Origin: Marinobacter bohaiensis
GTDB lineage: Bacteria > Pseudomonadota > Gammaproteobacteria > Pseudomonadales > Oleiphilaceae
Direction: 5' to 3'
NCBI RefSeq assembly: GCF_003258515.1
Contig: NZ_QGEH01000001.1
Coordinates: 1,798,001-1,862,000, forward strand
Length of the DNA stretch: 64,000 bases
Below the pieces are notes generated by a model. That model made no database searches. It was not told the origin of the DNA and saw nothing but the letters and a program-made list of their open reading frames with translations. Position numbers and translations under genes: made by a program. How positions within the stretch are numbered: position 1 is the stretch's first letter; every line of letters begins with the position of its first letter. Positions 9,911 through 19,981 of the stretch are shown piece by piece.

Positions 9911-10918
9911 ATGGTTAAGCGCCAGTTCCTGAAATCGATCATCGGAATGGCTGCCGCTGTGAGTCTTGGCGTCACCGGTTCGGTTCAGGCGGAAGGGAAT
10001 TATGTCATGGGCACGGCGACTACCGGCGGTACCTATTATCCGGTGGGTGTGGCCCTGTCGACCCTGATCAAGGTGAAGCTGGAACCCAAGACCGGAATTT
10101 CCGTGTCCGCCATCAGCTCTGCCGGCTCCGCGGAAAACCTCAAGCTGATGGACGAGGACCAGGCCCAGTTCGGCATCCTGCAAGGGCTATACGGGGCCTG
10201 GGCCTGGAAGGGCACGGGGCCAGTGCCGAAGGCCTACAAGAACCTGCGCTCGGTATCGATGCTGTGGCAGAACGTGGAACACTTTGTGATCCGCAAGGAG
10301 CTGGCCAAGACCGGCACCATTGAGGACATGACCAACCTCTACGGCAACAGCTTTTCCATCGGTGCCCGCAATTCCGGGACCGAGGGCTCCGGGCGCTTTA
10401 TTCTTGGCGCGCTGGGCGTGGATGTCGGCAAGATGGACCTGGCCTACCTGGGTTACGGACCCAGCGCCGACGCCCTGCAGAACGGCAACATCGACGGTAT
10501 GAACATCCCGGCGGGGGTGCCGGCCTCGGCGGTCACTCGCGCCTACGCCAACCTGGGTGAGGAAATCACCACACTGGATGTGACCGAGGAGCAGCTGGCC
10601 CGCGTCAACAGCGAGTTTGAGCTGTGGACGCCGTACGAGATTCCTCCGGAAACCTATCCCAACCAGACCCAAACGATTAACACCATTGCCCAGCCCAACA
10701 TTCTGGCGGTGCGGGCGGATGTATCGGAGGATGACGTCTACCAGATCACCAAGACCATCTACGCCAACCTGCCGTTCCTGAACAACATCCATCCGGCGAC
10801 CAAAGCCATGGCCCTGGAAAAGGCGATCGCCGGTCTGCCCATGCCGTTGCATCCGGGGGCCGCGCGATTCTACAAGGAGCAGGGCATCGAGATCCCGGAC
10901 CGTCTGATCGCGCAGTAA
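9911..10918 (+). CDS. TAXI-family TRAP transporter solute-binding protein
   Basis: Periplasmic receptor of a TRAP transporter, TAXI branch, 335 aa. The signal peptide has a basic MVKRQF start, a hydrophobic core to about residue 24, and an AQA-like cleavage site after VQA (27). The mature N-terminus YVMGTATTGGTYYPVGVALS and the SAGSAENLKLMDEDQAQFGILQ segment are TAXI hallmarks. The frame is open upstream to 9836, but ATG 9911 has an AAAGGAGAG ribosome site and starts the signal peptide. The permease follows after 75 bp. Known TAXI ligands include glutamate and other carboxylates; the ligand here cannot be read from sequence. Confidence 0.92.
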   Translation: MVKRQFLKSIIGMAAAVSLGVTGSVQAEGNYVMGTATTGGTYYPVGVALSTLIKVKLEPKTGISVSAISSAGSAENLKLMDEDQAQFGILQGLYGAWAWKGTGPVPKAYKNLRSVSMLWQNVEHFVIRKELAKTGTIEDMTNLYGNSFSIGARNSGTEGSGRFILGALGVDVGKMDLAYLGYGPSADALQNGNIDGMNIPAGVPASAVTRAYANLGEEITTLDVTEEQLARVNSEFELWTPYEIPPETYPNQTQTINTIAQPNILAVRADVSEDDVYQITKTIYANLPFLNNIHPATKAMALEKAIAGLPMPLHPGAARFYKEQGIEIPDRLIAQ

Positions 10919-10993
10919 CGGAGCGGCCCCGGGGCCGCATCATTCCTTGGACGGGGCCCGCTGAAGCCGGCCCCGTCGTGGTTGGGGGTCAGA

Positions 10994-13165
10994 GTGACAT
11001 CGAACGACGAACGGCCGGGTGAACCGGCCAACGCATCATCCTCCCTGGACAAGATCCGCGACGAAAGCACACACGAGGCCAGTGATCGGCTGGAGCATCC
11101 CATACTGGGGCGGGTGATCTTTGTCCTGGCGATCGTCATTGCCATTTCGCACCTGTACTTCAACACGGTCTCCACTCTGTCGGAGCTGTGGATCTCCGCC
11201 TTGCACTTCGGTCTGTTCGGGCTACTGTGCACGCTCACTTTGCCGATGATCCACGCCAGCTCCGCAGGTGGGCGGCGACTGGTGTTTGCGCTCGACGTTG
11301 TGCTCGGGCTGGCGGCACTGGGTTGTGCCCTGTACCTGATTGGCTTCGAGGATGCGCTCTACGCCCGTGGTGTGACTTTTTCCACCTGGGACTGGATCGT
11401 GTCGATCACGGCGGTGGCCCTGATCCTGGAATTCGCCCGCCGCACGACCGGCTGGTTCATTCCCTGCCTGTGCATCGTCGCGCTGACCTACGTGGGCTGG
11501 TGGGGCCAGTACGTCGAAGGGCTGTTCAATTTTCCCGGTCTGAGCTGGGAGACCGTGCTGTTCCGCTCCTACATGGGCGGGCAGGGCATGCTGGGTTCGA
11601 TCGCCCGGATTTCATGGACTTACGTCTTCATGTTCATCCTGTTCGGGGCCTTTCTCGTCAAATCCGGTGCCGGGGATTTTATTGTCGAACTGGCACGCTG
11701 CGCCGCCGGGCGCTTCGTGGGCGGGCCCGGCTTTGTGGCGGTGTTTTCTTCGGGGCTGATGGGTTCGGTCTCCGGCTCCAGCGTGGCCAATACCGTGTCC
11801 ACCGGTGTGATCACCATTCCCCTGATGCGCAAAGCCGGGTTCCCGGCGCGCTTTGCTGCTGGTGTCGAAGCGGCCGCGTCGACCGGCGGGCAGCTGATGC
11901 CGCCGGTGATGGGGGCAGGGGCGTTTATCATGGCGTCTTACACCCAGGTGTCCTACCTCACCATTATTGCCGTTGCAGCGCTTCCGGCGCTGCTGTATTT
12001 CCTGTCCGTTGCCATGTTCGTGCGCATTGAAGCCAAACGCAGCCACGCGGTGAAGCTTGAGGACGAAGAAGAGAACATGCCGACCCTGAAAGAGGTCATG
12101 AAGGATGGCTGGCACTACCTGCTGCCGCTGGTGGTTCTGGTTGCCGCGCTGGTGTACGGGTTCACGCCTACCTACGCGGCGGGTATTGCGATCCTTTCGG
12201 TGATCGCCGCGTCCTGGCTGTCGTCCAGGCCGATGAAGATCCCGGATATCCTGGAGGCCATGGCCCAGGGCTCGCGTAATATCGTGACCACGGCCATCCT
12301 GCTGATCACGGTCGGCCTGATCGTCAATGTGGTATCGACCACCGGGATTGGCAATACCTTTTCGCTGATGATCACCGACTGGGCCGGCGGCAGCCTGCTG
12401 GTGACGATCGTCCTGGTGGCGTTGGCCTCGCTGATCCTGGGGATGGGGCTGCCGGTGACCGCGGCCTACATCGTATTGGCGACCCTTTCGGCGCCGGCCA
12501 TCTACGGGCTGATCGCCCAGAGCCAGTTGTTGGATCTGATGGTGGCGGGCAACCTGCCGGAACAGGCCAAGGCGGTATTCATGATCGCCGCCCCCGACCA
12601 GTTCAACCTGCTCAACGCGCCCATGGACCCGGCCACGGCCCGGCAGATGCTGGCAGCGGTGCCGGACACCTTCAGTTCGCAATTGCTGGAGCAGGCGCTG
12701 TCGCCCCACGCCATCAGCATGGCGCTGGTGTCGGCCCACATGATCATCTTCTGGCTGTCCCAGGACTCCAACGTGACGCCACCGGTGTGCCTGACCGCGT
12801 TTGCCGCGGCCGCCATTGCCGGCACCCCGCAGATGCGCACCGGCTTCACCGCCTGGAAGATCGCCAAGGGGCTGTACATTGTGCCGTTGCTGTTCGCCTA
12901 TTCGCCGCTGATATCCGGTGATCTTGTTGAGATGCTTCAGGTTTTCCTGTTCGGTCTGTTCGGGATCTATGCCATTATTGCCGGTCTGGAAGGGTACCTG
13001 GAGCACCGTCTGGGGTGGCTGCTACGGCTGCTGATGTTCCCGGTGGGCGCGCTGATGCTGTGGCCCCACGGAATGCTGTGGGTCGACGTTGCCGGCCTGG
13101 TGATTTTCCTCGGCCTGCTGGTCTGTAGCAGTCGCCGGGGCAGGAGGGTGCCCGCAACCGTATGA
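10994..13165 (+). CDS. TRAP transporter permease, fused 4TM/12TM (DctQM-type)
   Basis: Inner-membrane permease in which the small (DctQ-like) and large (DctM-like) TRAP subunits are one polypeptide, about 723 aa, the usual arrangement for TAXI systems. The hydrophilic N-terminus of about 35 residues precedes the membrane segments. The DctM part shows GSVSGSSVANTVSTGVITIPLM and ASTGGQLMPPVMGAGAFIMA. I use GTG 10994, about 6 nt after a GGGGG run; TTG 10982 is an alternative giving four more residues. It works with the TAXI receptor encoded just upstream, driven by a sodium or proton gradient. Confidence 0.92.
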   Translation: MTSNDERPGEPANASSSLDKIRDESTHEASDRLEHPILGRVIFVLAIVIAISHLYFNTVSTLSELWISALHFGLFGLLCTLTLPMIHASSAGGRRLVFALDVVLGLAALGCALYLIGFEDALYARGVTFSTWDWIVSITAVALILEFARRTTGWFIPCLCIVALTYVGWWGQYVEGLFNFPGLSWETVLFRSYMGGQGMLGSIARISWTYVFMFILFGAFLVKSGAGDFIVELARCAAGRFVGGPGFVAVFSSGLMGSVSGSSVANTVSTGVITIPLMRKAGFPARFAAGVEAAASTGGQLMPPVMGAGAFIMASYTQVSYLTIIAVAALPALLYFLSVAMFVRIEAKRSHAVKLEDEEENMPTLKEVMKDGWHYLLPLVVLVAALVYGFTPTYAAGIAILSVIAASWLSSRPMKIPDILEAMAQGSRNIVTTAILLITVGLIVNVVSTTGIGNTFSLMITDWAGGSLLVTIVLVALASLILGMGLPVTAAYIVLATLSAPAIYGLIAQSQLLDLMVAGNLPEQAKAVFMIAAPDQFNLLNAPMDPATARQMLAAVPDTFSSQLLEQALSPHAISMALVSAHMIIFWLSQDSNVTPPVCLTAFAAAAIAGTPQMRTGFTAWKIAKGLYIVPLLFAYSPLISGDLVEMLQVFLFGLFGIYAIIAGLEGYLEHRLGWLLRLLMFPVGALMLWPHGMLWVDVAGLVIFLGLLVCSSRRGRRVPATV

Positions 13166-13195
13166 CGTAGAACGCCATCAGGGAGGGGCCGGCGG

Positions 13196-13942
13196 ATGAG
13201 TGCAGTGGAACTGGTTGGACTGGTCCTGATCGGTGGCGTCGCGGGATTCATCAACGTCCTGTCGGCGGGCGGTTCGATGCTGACCCTGCCGATGCTGATG
13301 TTCCTGGGGTTGCCGCCGCAAGTGGCCAATGGCACCAACCGCGTGGCCATTACCCTCCAGAGCATCTCGGCCGTGGGGAGCTTCCGCCGCCAGGGGCAGG
13401 GCAACTGGTCGATCAGCCTGCGTCTGGCGATCCCCGCGATTCTGGGCTCGCTGCTCGGGGCCTGGCTGGCGACCGGCGTGTCCGATGCGGTGTTCGAAGC
13501 GGTTCTGGTGGTGGCGATGGTGGGCGCGTCGGTGTTCATGCTGTTGCCCCAGCCACGCCTGGATACCCGGCCGCTGACCGCGGACCGGCTGTCGCCGCTG
13601 ATCTACCTCGCGCTGTTCGTGATCGGTGTCTACGGCGGTTTCATCCAGGTCGGTGTGGGCGCACTGTTCATCGTTGTGCTTTACCGGATGCTGCGCATCG
13701 ACCTGCGTCAGGTCAACGTCCTGAAAGTGGCCATCGTGCTGCTGTACATGATCCCGGCGCTGCTGGTCTTCGCCTTCAACGGCCAGGTTCGCTGGGGTGT
13801 CGGCCTGTTGCTGGGACTGGGCAACATCACCGGCGCCATGATCGCGGTCAAGGTCAACATGGGGCCGCGCGGCGCCCAGTGGATCAAATGGTTGACCCTG
13901 GCCATGGTGGCGGCGATCCTCGTTCGTCTGATCGTGTACTGA
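13196..13942 (+). CDS. TauE/SafE-family sulfite/anion permease
   Basis: A 248-aa integral membrane protein with about seven or eight hydrophobic segments. The N-terminal half has GGVAGFINVLSAGGSMLTLPMLMFLGLPPQVANGTNR, the TauE/SafE repeat signature (proline after LT, NGTNR). A second copy around GVYGGFIQVGVGALFIV confirms the internal duplication. Members export sulfite, sulfoacetate or related organic anions; the substrate here is not known. It starts 30 bp after the TRAP permease with a GGAGGGG ribosome site, so it probably belongs to the same operon and may dispose of a product of the imported solute. Confidence 0.88.
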   Translation: MSAVELVGLVLIGGVAGFINVLSAGGSMLTLPMLMFLGLPPQVANGTNRVAITLQSISAVGSFRRQGQGNWSISLRLAIPAILGSLLGAWLATGVSDAVFEAVLVVAMVGASVFMLLPQPRLDTRPLTADRLSPLIYLALFVIGVYGGFIQVGVGALFIVVLYRMLRIDLRQVNVLKVAIVLLYMIPALLVFAFNGQVRWGVGLLLGLGNITGAMIAVKVNMGPRGAQWIKWLTLAMVAAILVRLIVY

Positions 13943-13991
13943 GCTGTCTGACAGGCCTGTTTTCAAAGAATCATTCTGCAAGAGGAGCCCG

Positions 13992-14990
13992 ATGATGAAA
14001 GCCGTGGTGATTGAGGAATTCGGCGGCCCCGAGGTGTTTGTCGAGCGCGACGTGGACACCCCCGAGCCGGGCCCCGGCCAGGTGCGTATCCGCGTGGTGG
14101 CGTCCAGCCTGAATCCTATCGAGACCAAGATACGCTCCGGTTTCGTCAAGTCCGGCCCGGCCATGCCGGCCATTCTCAACGGCGACGTCGCTGGGGTTGT
14201 CGATAAGGTTGGCGCTGGCGTGAGCGGCCTGGTCGAAGGCGACGAGGTGTTCGGCTGCGCCGGCGGCGTGAAGGGCTGGCAGGGCGCCCTGGCGGACTAC
14301 ATGATTGCCGATGCCCGTGTGCTGGCCAAACGCACGCCGGACATGACGCTGCCGCTGGAAGAGTGTGCCGCATTGCCGCTGGTTTTCCTGACGGCCTGGT
14401 CGGCGCTGGCGGATCGTTCCGGGCTTCAGTCCGGCGAGCACGCGCTGATCCATGCCGGCACTGGCGGCGTGGGGCACGTGGGGATCCAGATCGCCAAATA
14501 CCTCGGCGCGCGAGTCAGCACCACGGTGTCGACGCCCGAGAAGGCGGAGCTGGCCCGTTCGCTGGGGGCGGATGACATCATCCGTTACCGCGAGGAGTCG
14601 GTCACGGACTATGTCGAACGGCTGACGGGCGGCAAGGGCTTTGACCTGGTGTTCGACACGGTCGGCGGGGACAATCTCGACAGATCCATTGAAGCCACCG
14701 GTATCGCCAGGCGCCTGTGCTCGATCAACACCCGCTCCACCCACGATCTGTCGCAACTGCACGCCAAGAGCCTGAGCCTGCACGTGGTGTTCCGCTCGAT
14801 TCCGCTGCTGCACGGCATCGGCATGGATGACCAGCCGCGCATGGTGGGTCACATGGAGCAGATGCTGCGTGACAACGCCGTACGGCCGCTGCTGGACAGC
14901 CAGAGGTTTGCGTTCCGTGACGTCGGCGCCGCCCATCGTCGCCTGGAGGCCGGCGAAGCCACCGGCAAAATCCTGCTGTTGCGGGATTGA
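13992..14990 (+). CDS. MDR-family quinone oxidoreductase / zinc-independent alcohol dehydrogenase-like protein
   Basis: Medium-chain dehydrogenase/reductase of 332 aa. A GroES-like N-terminal domain carries NGDVAGVVDKVGAGV. The Rossmann domain has GTGGVGHVGIQIAKYLGARV near 157-176. No Cys cluster for structural zinc is seen, which fits the NADPH:quinone oxidoreductase branch rather than zinc alcohol dehydrogenases. Two ATGs in tandem (13992 and 13995) follow an AGAGGAG site. It lies 49 bp after the TauE gene on the same strand. Its substrate is unknown; it may reduce an aldehyde or quinone related to the imported compound, or act independently. Confidence 0.88.
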   Translation: MMKAVVIEEFGGPEVFVERDVDTPEPGPGQVRIRVVASSLNPIETKIRSGFVKSGPAMPAILNGDVAGVVDKVGAGVSGLVEGDEVFGCAGGVKGWQGALADYMIADARVLAKRTPDMTLPLEECAALPLVFLTAWSALADRSGLQSGEHALIHAGTGGVGHVGIQIAKYLGARVSTTVSTPEKAELARSLGADDIIRYREESVTDYVERLTGGKGFDLVFDTVGGDNLDRSIEATGIARRLCSINTRSTHDLSQLHAKSLSLHVVFRSIPLLHGIGMDDQPRMVGHMEQMLRDNAVRPLLDSQRFAFRDVGAAHRRLEAGEATGKILLLRD

Positions 14991-15139
14991 CAATCCGCCC
15001 CCTGCGGCCCGGTCATCCGGGTCGCTCCTTCCCCAAGTCCTTGACTCCCTGTAATTCGCACGTCTCCGGACTGGCTGCTAGTCTGAAAATCAGAAGAGCT
15101 GGCCATTCAGGCCACTACCAGCCTTGACCGGTGTAAACG

Positions 15140-15538
15140 ATGACGCAGACATCGACGGCGCTGATCGCCGAATACTGGGGCATTGGCGTTTTTATTCTTG
15201 CCGTACTGGGCCTGTGCGCCTTTATGATCGTGGCGTCCGCCTTCCTCGGAGGCCGGAGCCGCGGTCGCAGTAAGGACCTTCCTTTCGAATCCGGCATCAT
15301 CGGCGCCGGATCCGCGCGCCAGCGCTTTTCCGTCAAGTTTTACCTGGTGGCCATGCTGTTTGTCATTTTCGACATCGAGGCAGTGTTCCTGTTTGCCTGG
15401 GCGGTGTCCATCCGGGAAGTGGGGTGGACTGGCTTCTGGGGCGCCGCGATATTCATCGTGATCCTGCTGGCCGGGCTGCTCTACGACAGCCGGGTCGGGG
15501 CGCTGGAGTGGGCGCCCAGGCGCCGCCAGCCCAAGTGA
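15140..15538 (+). CDS. nuoA: NADH-quinone oxidoreductase subunit A
   Basis: First gene of the complex I operon. Small membrane subunit of 132 aa with three transmembrane helices and the conserved loop DLPFESGI (46-53) followed by [20 protein letters not shown]. It sits at the junction of the membrane and peripheral arms near the quinone site. A TGCTAGTCT sequence at 15076-15084 is an extended -10-like element ahead of the operon with a poor -35. The 58-bp spacing to nuoB is small and has no terminator. Confidence 0.96.
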   Translation: MTQTSTALIAEYWGIGVFILAVLGLCAFMIVASAFLGGRSRGRSKDLPFESGIIGAGSARQRFSVKFYLVAMLFVIFDIEAVFLFAWAVSIREVGWTGFWGAAIFIVILLAGLLYDSRVGALEWAPRRRQPK

Positions 15539-15595
15539 CCGGCGGACGGCGGGCCACGGGATCAAATCCTGTGCGAATCGGAGCGGGGGACTGAA

Positions 15596-16273
15596 ATGGG
15601 CTATACCCTGACCAGTGCGGAAGACGCCACCGCGGATTCTGATCGTTATCCATTGGGGCAGCGTCGCCGGGTGCCAGACCCGGTCAAGCAGCAACTGGAG
15701 CGCAACGTCTTCACCGGCAAGCTGGAAGACGTTCTGAATTCGGTCGTCAACTGGGGGCGCAAGAATTCCCTGTGGCCCTACAACTTCGGCCTGTCCTGCT
15801 GCTACGTTGAAATGACCACCGCCTTCACGTCCCCGCACGACATAGCCCGTTTCGGATCCGAAGTGATCCGCGCCTCGCCGCGCCAGGCGGATTTCATGGT
15901 CATTGCCGGCACCTGCTTCATCAAGATGGCGCCGGTGATCCAGCAGCTCTACGACCAGATGCTCGAGCCAAAGTGGGTGATTTCCATGGGCTCCTGCGCG
16001 AATTCCGGGGGCATGTACGACATCTACTCGGTGGTGCAGGGCGTCGACAAGTTCCTGCCGGTGGATGTCTACGTGCCGGGTTGCCCGCCGCGGCCGGAAG
16101 CGTTTCTGCAGGGGCTGCAACTGCTGCAGGACGCCATCGGCCAGGAACGGCGGCCGCTGTCCTGGGTGGTCGGAGACCAGGGCGTTTACCGGGCGGAGAT
16201 GCCGTCCCAGCGCGAGCGCCATCGGGATCGCCGCATCCAGGCCACGGAGCTGCGCAGCCCCGACCATCTCTAG
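15596..16273 (+). CDS. nuoB: NADH-quinone oxidoreductase subunit B
   Basis: Peripheral-arm subunit of complex I holding the terminal N2 [4Fe-4S] cluster that passes electrons to quinone, 225 aa. The ligands are visible: tandem Cys68-Cys69 in LSCCYVEM, Cys134 in MGSCANSGG and Cys163 in PGCPPRPE. The tail after about residue 175 is hydrophilic and variable. It lies between nuoA and nuoCD. Confidence 0.97.
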   Translation: MGYTLTSAEDATADSDRYPLGQRRRVPDPVKQQLERNVFTGKLEDVLNSVVNWGRKNSLWPYNFGLSCCYVEMTTAFTSPHDIARFGSEVIRASPRQADFMVIAGTCFIKMAPVIQQLYDQMLEPKWVISMGSCANSGGMYDIYSVVQGVDKFLPVDVYVPGCPPRPEAFLQGLQLLQDAIGQERRPLSWVVGDQGVYRAEMPSQRERHRDRRIQATELRSPDHL

Positions 16274-16317
16274 TCGACGAAGCAACGCGATCGATCTTTC
16301 CTTCGGGAGGCGTATCG

Positions 16318-18102
16318 ATGAGTGTAGTGACGCCCGTCCACGGGCCAACGCAGGCGAATGACACCGACGACCCGGTGCTGGAGGCGCTCGGCCAGCATCT
16401 GGGGCCGGCGTCTCTGCGTGGCCAGTGCACGCTGACCGGCATGCCGGTGGTCTGGGTGTCCCGCGATCGCATTGTCGAGGCCCTGCGTTTCCTCAAGGCC
16501 ATGCCCGACGGCTTCACCATGCTCTACGACCTGTCCGCCGTGGACGAGCGCCTGCGCGGTCAGCGGCACGGGTTGCCGGCGTCTGATTTCACCGTGTTCT
16601 ATCACCTGCTGTCGGTGCACCGGAACCGGGACGTCATGTTGAAAGTGGCGTTGTCCGAGGATGACCTGTCGATCCCCACCTGCACGCCGGTGTTCCAGAA
16701 CGCGAACTGGTACGAGCGGGAGATCTGGGACCTGTTCGGTATCGACGTGGCGGGTCATCCGCGTCTGGTCCGGATCCTGATGCCGCCCACCTGGCAGGGT
16801 CACCCCCTGCGCAAGGACTATCCCGCCCGGGCCACCGAGTTCGATCCCTACACCCTGACCGTGGCGGGCCAGGACGCCGAACAGGAAGCGTTGCAGTTCC
16901 AGCCGGAGGACTGGGGCATGCAGCGCGAGCGTGCCGGCAGCGAGTTCATGTTCCTCAATCTGGGGCCCAATCACCCGTCGGCACACGGCGCGTTCCGGGT
17001 GGTGTTGCAGCTCGACGGCGAAGAGGTGGTCGACTGCGTGCCGGACATCGGCTATCACCACCGGGGCGCCGAAAAGATGGCCGAGCGTCAGTCCTGGCAC
17101 AGTTTTATTCCCTACACCGACCGCATCGACTATACCGGCGGCGTGATGAACAACCTGCCGTACGTGTTGGCGGTGGAGAAGCTCGCGGGCATTGCGGTGC
17201 CGGACCGGGTCAAGGTGATCCGGGTGATGATGGCCGAGATGTTCCGCATCACCAGCCACCTGTTGTTCCTGGGGACCTACCTGCAGGATCTGGGGGCGAT
17301 GACGCCGGTGTTCTTCACCTTCAGCGACCGCCAGCGGGCGTACAAGGTTATTGAAGGCATCACCGGTTTTCGCATGCATCCGGCCTGGTATCGCATCGGC
17401 GGGGTGTCCCAGGACCTGCCCAAAGGCTGGGCGTCGCTGGTGCAGGAATTCCTCGACTGGATGCCCACCCGCCTGCGGGAGTACGAACGCGCCATGATGG
17501 AGAACGCCATCGTCCGCGAACGCACCCGGGACATCGCCGCTTTCAGTACCGCCGAAGCGTTGGAGTGGGGCGTGACCGGGCCCAACCTGCGCGCCACAGG
17601 CTGCAACTTCGACCTGCGCAAGCAGCGGCCCTATTCCGGCTACGACCAGTTCGATTTCGAAGTGCCGTTGGGCACCCGCGGCGATGTATTCGATCGTGGG
17701 CAGCTGCGCATCGAGGAAATGCGCCAGAGCCTGCGCATCATCCAGCAGTGCGTCGACGACATGCCCGCCGGGGATTACAAGGCCGACCACCCGCTGACCA
17801 CGCCGCCGCCCCGGGACCGCATGTTGCAGCACATAGAGACGCTGATTACCCATTTCCTGCAGGTGTCCTGGGGGCCGGTGCTCAAGGCCAACGAATCCTG
17901 CCAGATGATTGAGGCCACCAAGGGCATCAACAGCTACTACCTGACCAGCGACGGCAGTACGACCAGCTACCGCACGCGTATCCGGACCCCGAGCTTCCCC
18001 CACCTGCAGCAGATTCCGGCGGTGATGCGCGGTGGCTTTGTGCCCGATCTCATTGCCCATCTTGGCAGCATTGATTTTGTCATGGCGGACGTGGACCGAT
18101 GA
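16318..18102 (+). CDS. nuoCD: NADH-quinone oxidoreductase subunits C/D fused
   Basis: One 594-aa polypeptide joins the 30-kDa NuoC domain (about 1-190) to the 49-kDa NuoD domain (about 200-594), as in E. coli and Pseudomonas. NuoC features include [13 protein letters not shown] and HPLRKDYP. NuoD begins around [12 protein letters not shown], whose His residues line the quinone cavity, and ends in [10 protein letters not shown]. The frame is open upstream through nuoB, but ATG 16318, preceded by GGGAGG, gives the correct N-terminus. The last 4 bp overlap nuoE. Confidence 0.97.
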   Translation: MSVVTPVHGPTQANDTDDPVLEALGQHLGPASLRGQCTLTGMPVVWVSRDRIVEALRFLKAMPDGFTMLYDLSAVDERLRGQRHGLPASDFTVFYHLLSVHRNRDVMLKVALSEDDLSIPTCTPVFQNANWYEREIWDLFGIDVAGHPRLVRILMPPTWQGHPLRKDYPARATEFDPYTLTVAGQDAEQEALQFQPEDWGMQRERAGSEFMFLNLGPNHPSAHGAFRVVLQLDGEEVVDCVPDIGYHHRGAEKMAERQSWHSFIPYTDRIDYTGGVMNNLPYVLAVEKLAGIAVPDRVKVIRVMMAEMFRITSHLLFLGTYLQDLGAMTPVFFTFSDRQRAYKVIEGITGFRMHPAWYRIGGVSQDLPKGWASLVQEFLDWMPTRLREYERAMMENAIVRERTRDIAAFSTAEALEWGVTGPNLRATGCNFDLRKQRPYSGYDQFDFEVPLGTRGDVFDRGQLRIEEMRQSLRIIQQCVDDMPAGDYKADHPLTTPPPRDRMLQHIETLITHFLQVSWGPVLKANESCQMIEATKGINSYYLTSDGSTTSYRTRIRTPSFPHLQQIPAVMRGGFVPDLIAHLGSIDFVMADVDR

Positions 18103-18611
18103 GGGAGGCGATGGAACCGACAACGACAATCGCCCGCGACGGTTTCGCGATTGAGCCGACGGACCGGGACGCGATCCTGCGTGAGCGGGCGCACTACGAA
18201 CAGCCCCAGGCCGCCTGCATCGAAGCGTTGAAGATCATCCAGCGCCGGCATGGCTGGGTGCCGGATAACGCCATACCGGCCATCGCGGATCTGCTGGGCA
18301 TCGCCCCGGCGGCGGTGGAAGGCGTGGCCACCTTCTACAGCCTGATCTTTCGCCAGCCGGTGGGGCGCCACGTAATCCTGCTTTGCGACAGCAGCTCCTG
18401 CTTCCTGACGGATTACGAGGGCCTGCGCGATGCCTTCATTGAGCGGCTGGGCATCGGTTTCGGTCAAACCACCGGCGATGGCCGCTTCACCCTGCTGCCG
18501 GTGTGCTGCCTGGGTGCCTGCGACCGTGGTCCGGCGCTGATGATCGACGACGACACCTTCGGCCCCGTGGGGCCGGGCGATCTCGACCAACTGCTGGAGG
18601 GCTACCCATGA
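18099..18611 (+). CDS. nuoE: NADH-quinone oxidoreductase subunit E
   Basis: Thioredoxin-like subunit of the NADH dehydrogenase module carrying the N1a [2Fe-2S] cluster, 170 aa. The four ligands follow the family pattern: Cys96-x4-Cys101 in CDSSSC and Cys137-x3-Cys141 in CLGAC. The ATG overlaps the nuoCD stop (ATGA). An in-frame ATG at 18111 also exists but its GGGAGG is too close to serve it well. It overlaps nuoF by 4 bp. Confidence 0.96.
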   Translation: MREAMEPTTTIARDGFAIEPTDRDAILRERAHYEQPQAACIEALKIIQRRHGWVPDNAIPAIADLLGIAPAAVEGVATFYSLIFRQPVGRHVILLCDSSSCFLTDYEGLRDAFIERLGIGFGQTTGDGRFTLLPVCCLGACDRGPALMIDDDTFGPVGPGDLDQLLEGYP

Positions 18612-19978
18612 CCGACGCCCTGCAACGTCTGCGCTACCGCTGCCAGCTGCATCAGAGCGCCGGCGAGCGGCGCGAGGACACCCACCCGCTGACCTGGCGC
18701 CTGCACGATGACGGCACACCGCTGGACCTGGCGGATTATCGCGCGCGGGACGGCTACGCGGCGGTCGAGACCGTCCTCCGACAGCAGTCGCCGGACGACG
18801 TGATCGACACCATGAAAGCGGCCAACGTGCGCGGTCGCGGCGGTGCGGGTTTCTCCGCCGGCGTCAAATGGAGCCTGACCCTCCGGGGCGATGGCGTGCC
18901 GCGCGGCTACATCGTCTGCAATGCCGACGAAATGGAGCCCGGTACCTTCAAGGATCGCCTTTTGATGGAGCAGATTCCGCACCTGCTCATTGAGGGCATG
19001 ATCCTCGCGGCCTACGCCAATCATGCGCGTTACGGCTACATCTTCCTGCGCGGGGAGTACAACGAGGCGGCCAAGTCGATCAACCGTGCCCTGGCCGAAG
19101 CCCGGGACGCCGGCTGGCTGGGGGCGGATGTTGCCGGCAGCGGTTTCGATTTCGACATTGCCCTGCACACCGGTGCCGGGCGCTACATCTGCGGCGAAGA
19201 GACGGCGTTGATCAACTCGCTGGAAGGGCACCGGGCCAATCCCCGCGCCAAGCCGCCGTTTCCGGGCCAGTCCGGCGCCTGGGGCAAGCCAACCGTGGTC
19301 AACAACGTGGAAACCCTGTGCAACGTACCGGCCGTGATGCGCCATGGGGCGGACTGGTACCAGGGGCTGTCCGGCCATCTCAGTGACGACGGCGGCACCA
19401 AGCTTTACGGCGTGTCCGGCCGGGTCAACCGGCCCGGGCTGTGGGAATTGCCCATAGGCACACCGGGTACCGAGGTCATGGAGCGCGCTGGCGGCGTCGT
19501 GGATGGCCAGCACCTCAAGGCCTGGCTGCCGGGCGGTGGCAGTACCGGCTTCCTGCTACCGGAGCACCTGGAGCTGGGGCTGGATTTCGACACCATCGGT
19601 CAGGCGGGCAGCCGCATGGGAACCGGGCTGCTGACGGTGGTGACTGACCAGCAGAGCATCGTATCGCTGATGCGTAACCTGGAGCAGTTCTTTGCCCGCG
19701 AATCCTGCGGCTGGTGCACGCCGTGCCGTGACGGCCTGCCCTGGACGGTCAGGCTGTTGCAGGCCCTTGAGCGTGGCGAAGGTGAGCGCGGCGACCTGGA
19801 GATGCTCGACAAACTGGCCGATGACCTGGGCCCGGGCAAGACCTTCTGCGCCCACGCGCCGGGCGCGGCGATGCCCCTGGCGAGTGCGCTCCAGTATTTC
19901 CGCCATGAGTTCGAGCAGGGCGTTCGTTACGAGCCCGGCCCGGCCCATGCTGATCCCATTCCGGTGGGGGAGGCCTAG
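18608..19978 (+). CDS. nuoF: NADH-quinone oxidoreductase subunit F
   Basis: Catalytic NADH-oxidising subunit with FMN and the N3 [4Fe-4S] cluster, 456 aa. The NADH-site motif GRGGAGF is at 76-82, and the FMN region [19 protein letters not shown] is near 189-207. The cluster ligands are Cys367, Cys370 and Cys373 (ESCGWCTPC) plus Cys414 (KTFC). The open frame begins earlier inside nuoE, but ATG 18608, overlapping the nuoE stop as ATGA, gives the usual length. Confidence 0.97.
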   Translation: MTDALQRLRYRCQLHQSAGERREDTHPLTWRLHDDGTPLDLADYRARDGYAAVETVLRQQSPDDVIDTMKAANVRGRGGAGFSAGVKWSLTLRGDGVPRGYIVCNADEMEPGTFKDRLLMEQIPHLLIEGMILAAYANHARYGYIFLRGEYNEAAKSINRALAEARDAGWLGADVAGSGFDFDIALHTGAGRYICGEETALINSLEGHRANPRAKPPFPGQSGAWGKPTVVNNVETLCNVPAVMRHGADWYQGLSGHLSDDGGTKLYGVSGRVNRPGLWELPIGTPGTEVMERAGGVVDGQHLKAWLPGGGSTGFLLPEHLELGLDFDTIGQAGSRMGTGLLTVVTDQQSIVSLMRNLEQFFARESCGWCTPCRDGLPWTVRLLQALERGEGERGDLEMLDKLADDLGPGKTFCAHAPGAAMPLASALQYFRHEFEQGVRYEPGPAHADPIPVGEA

Positions 19979-19981
19979 GCC

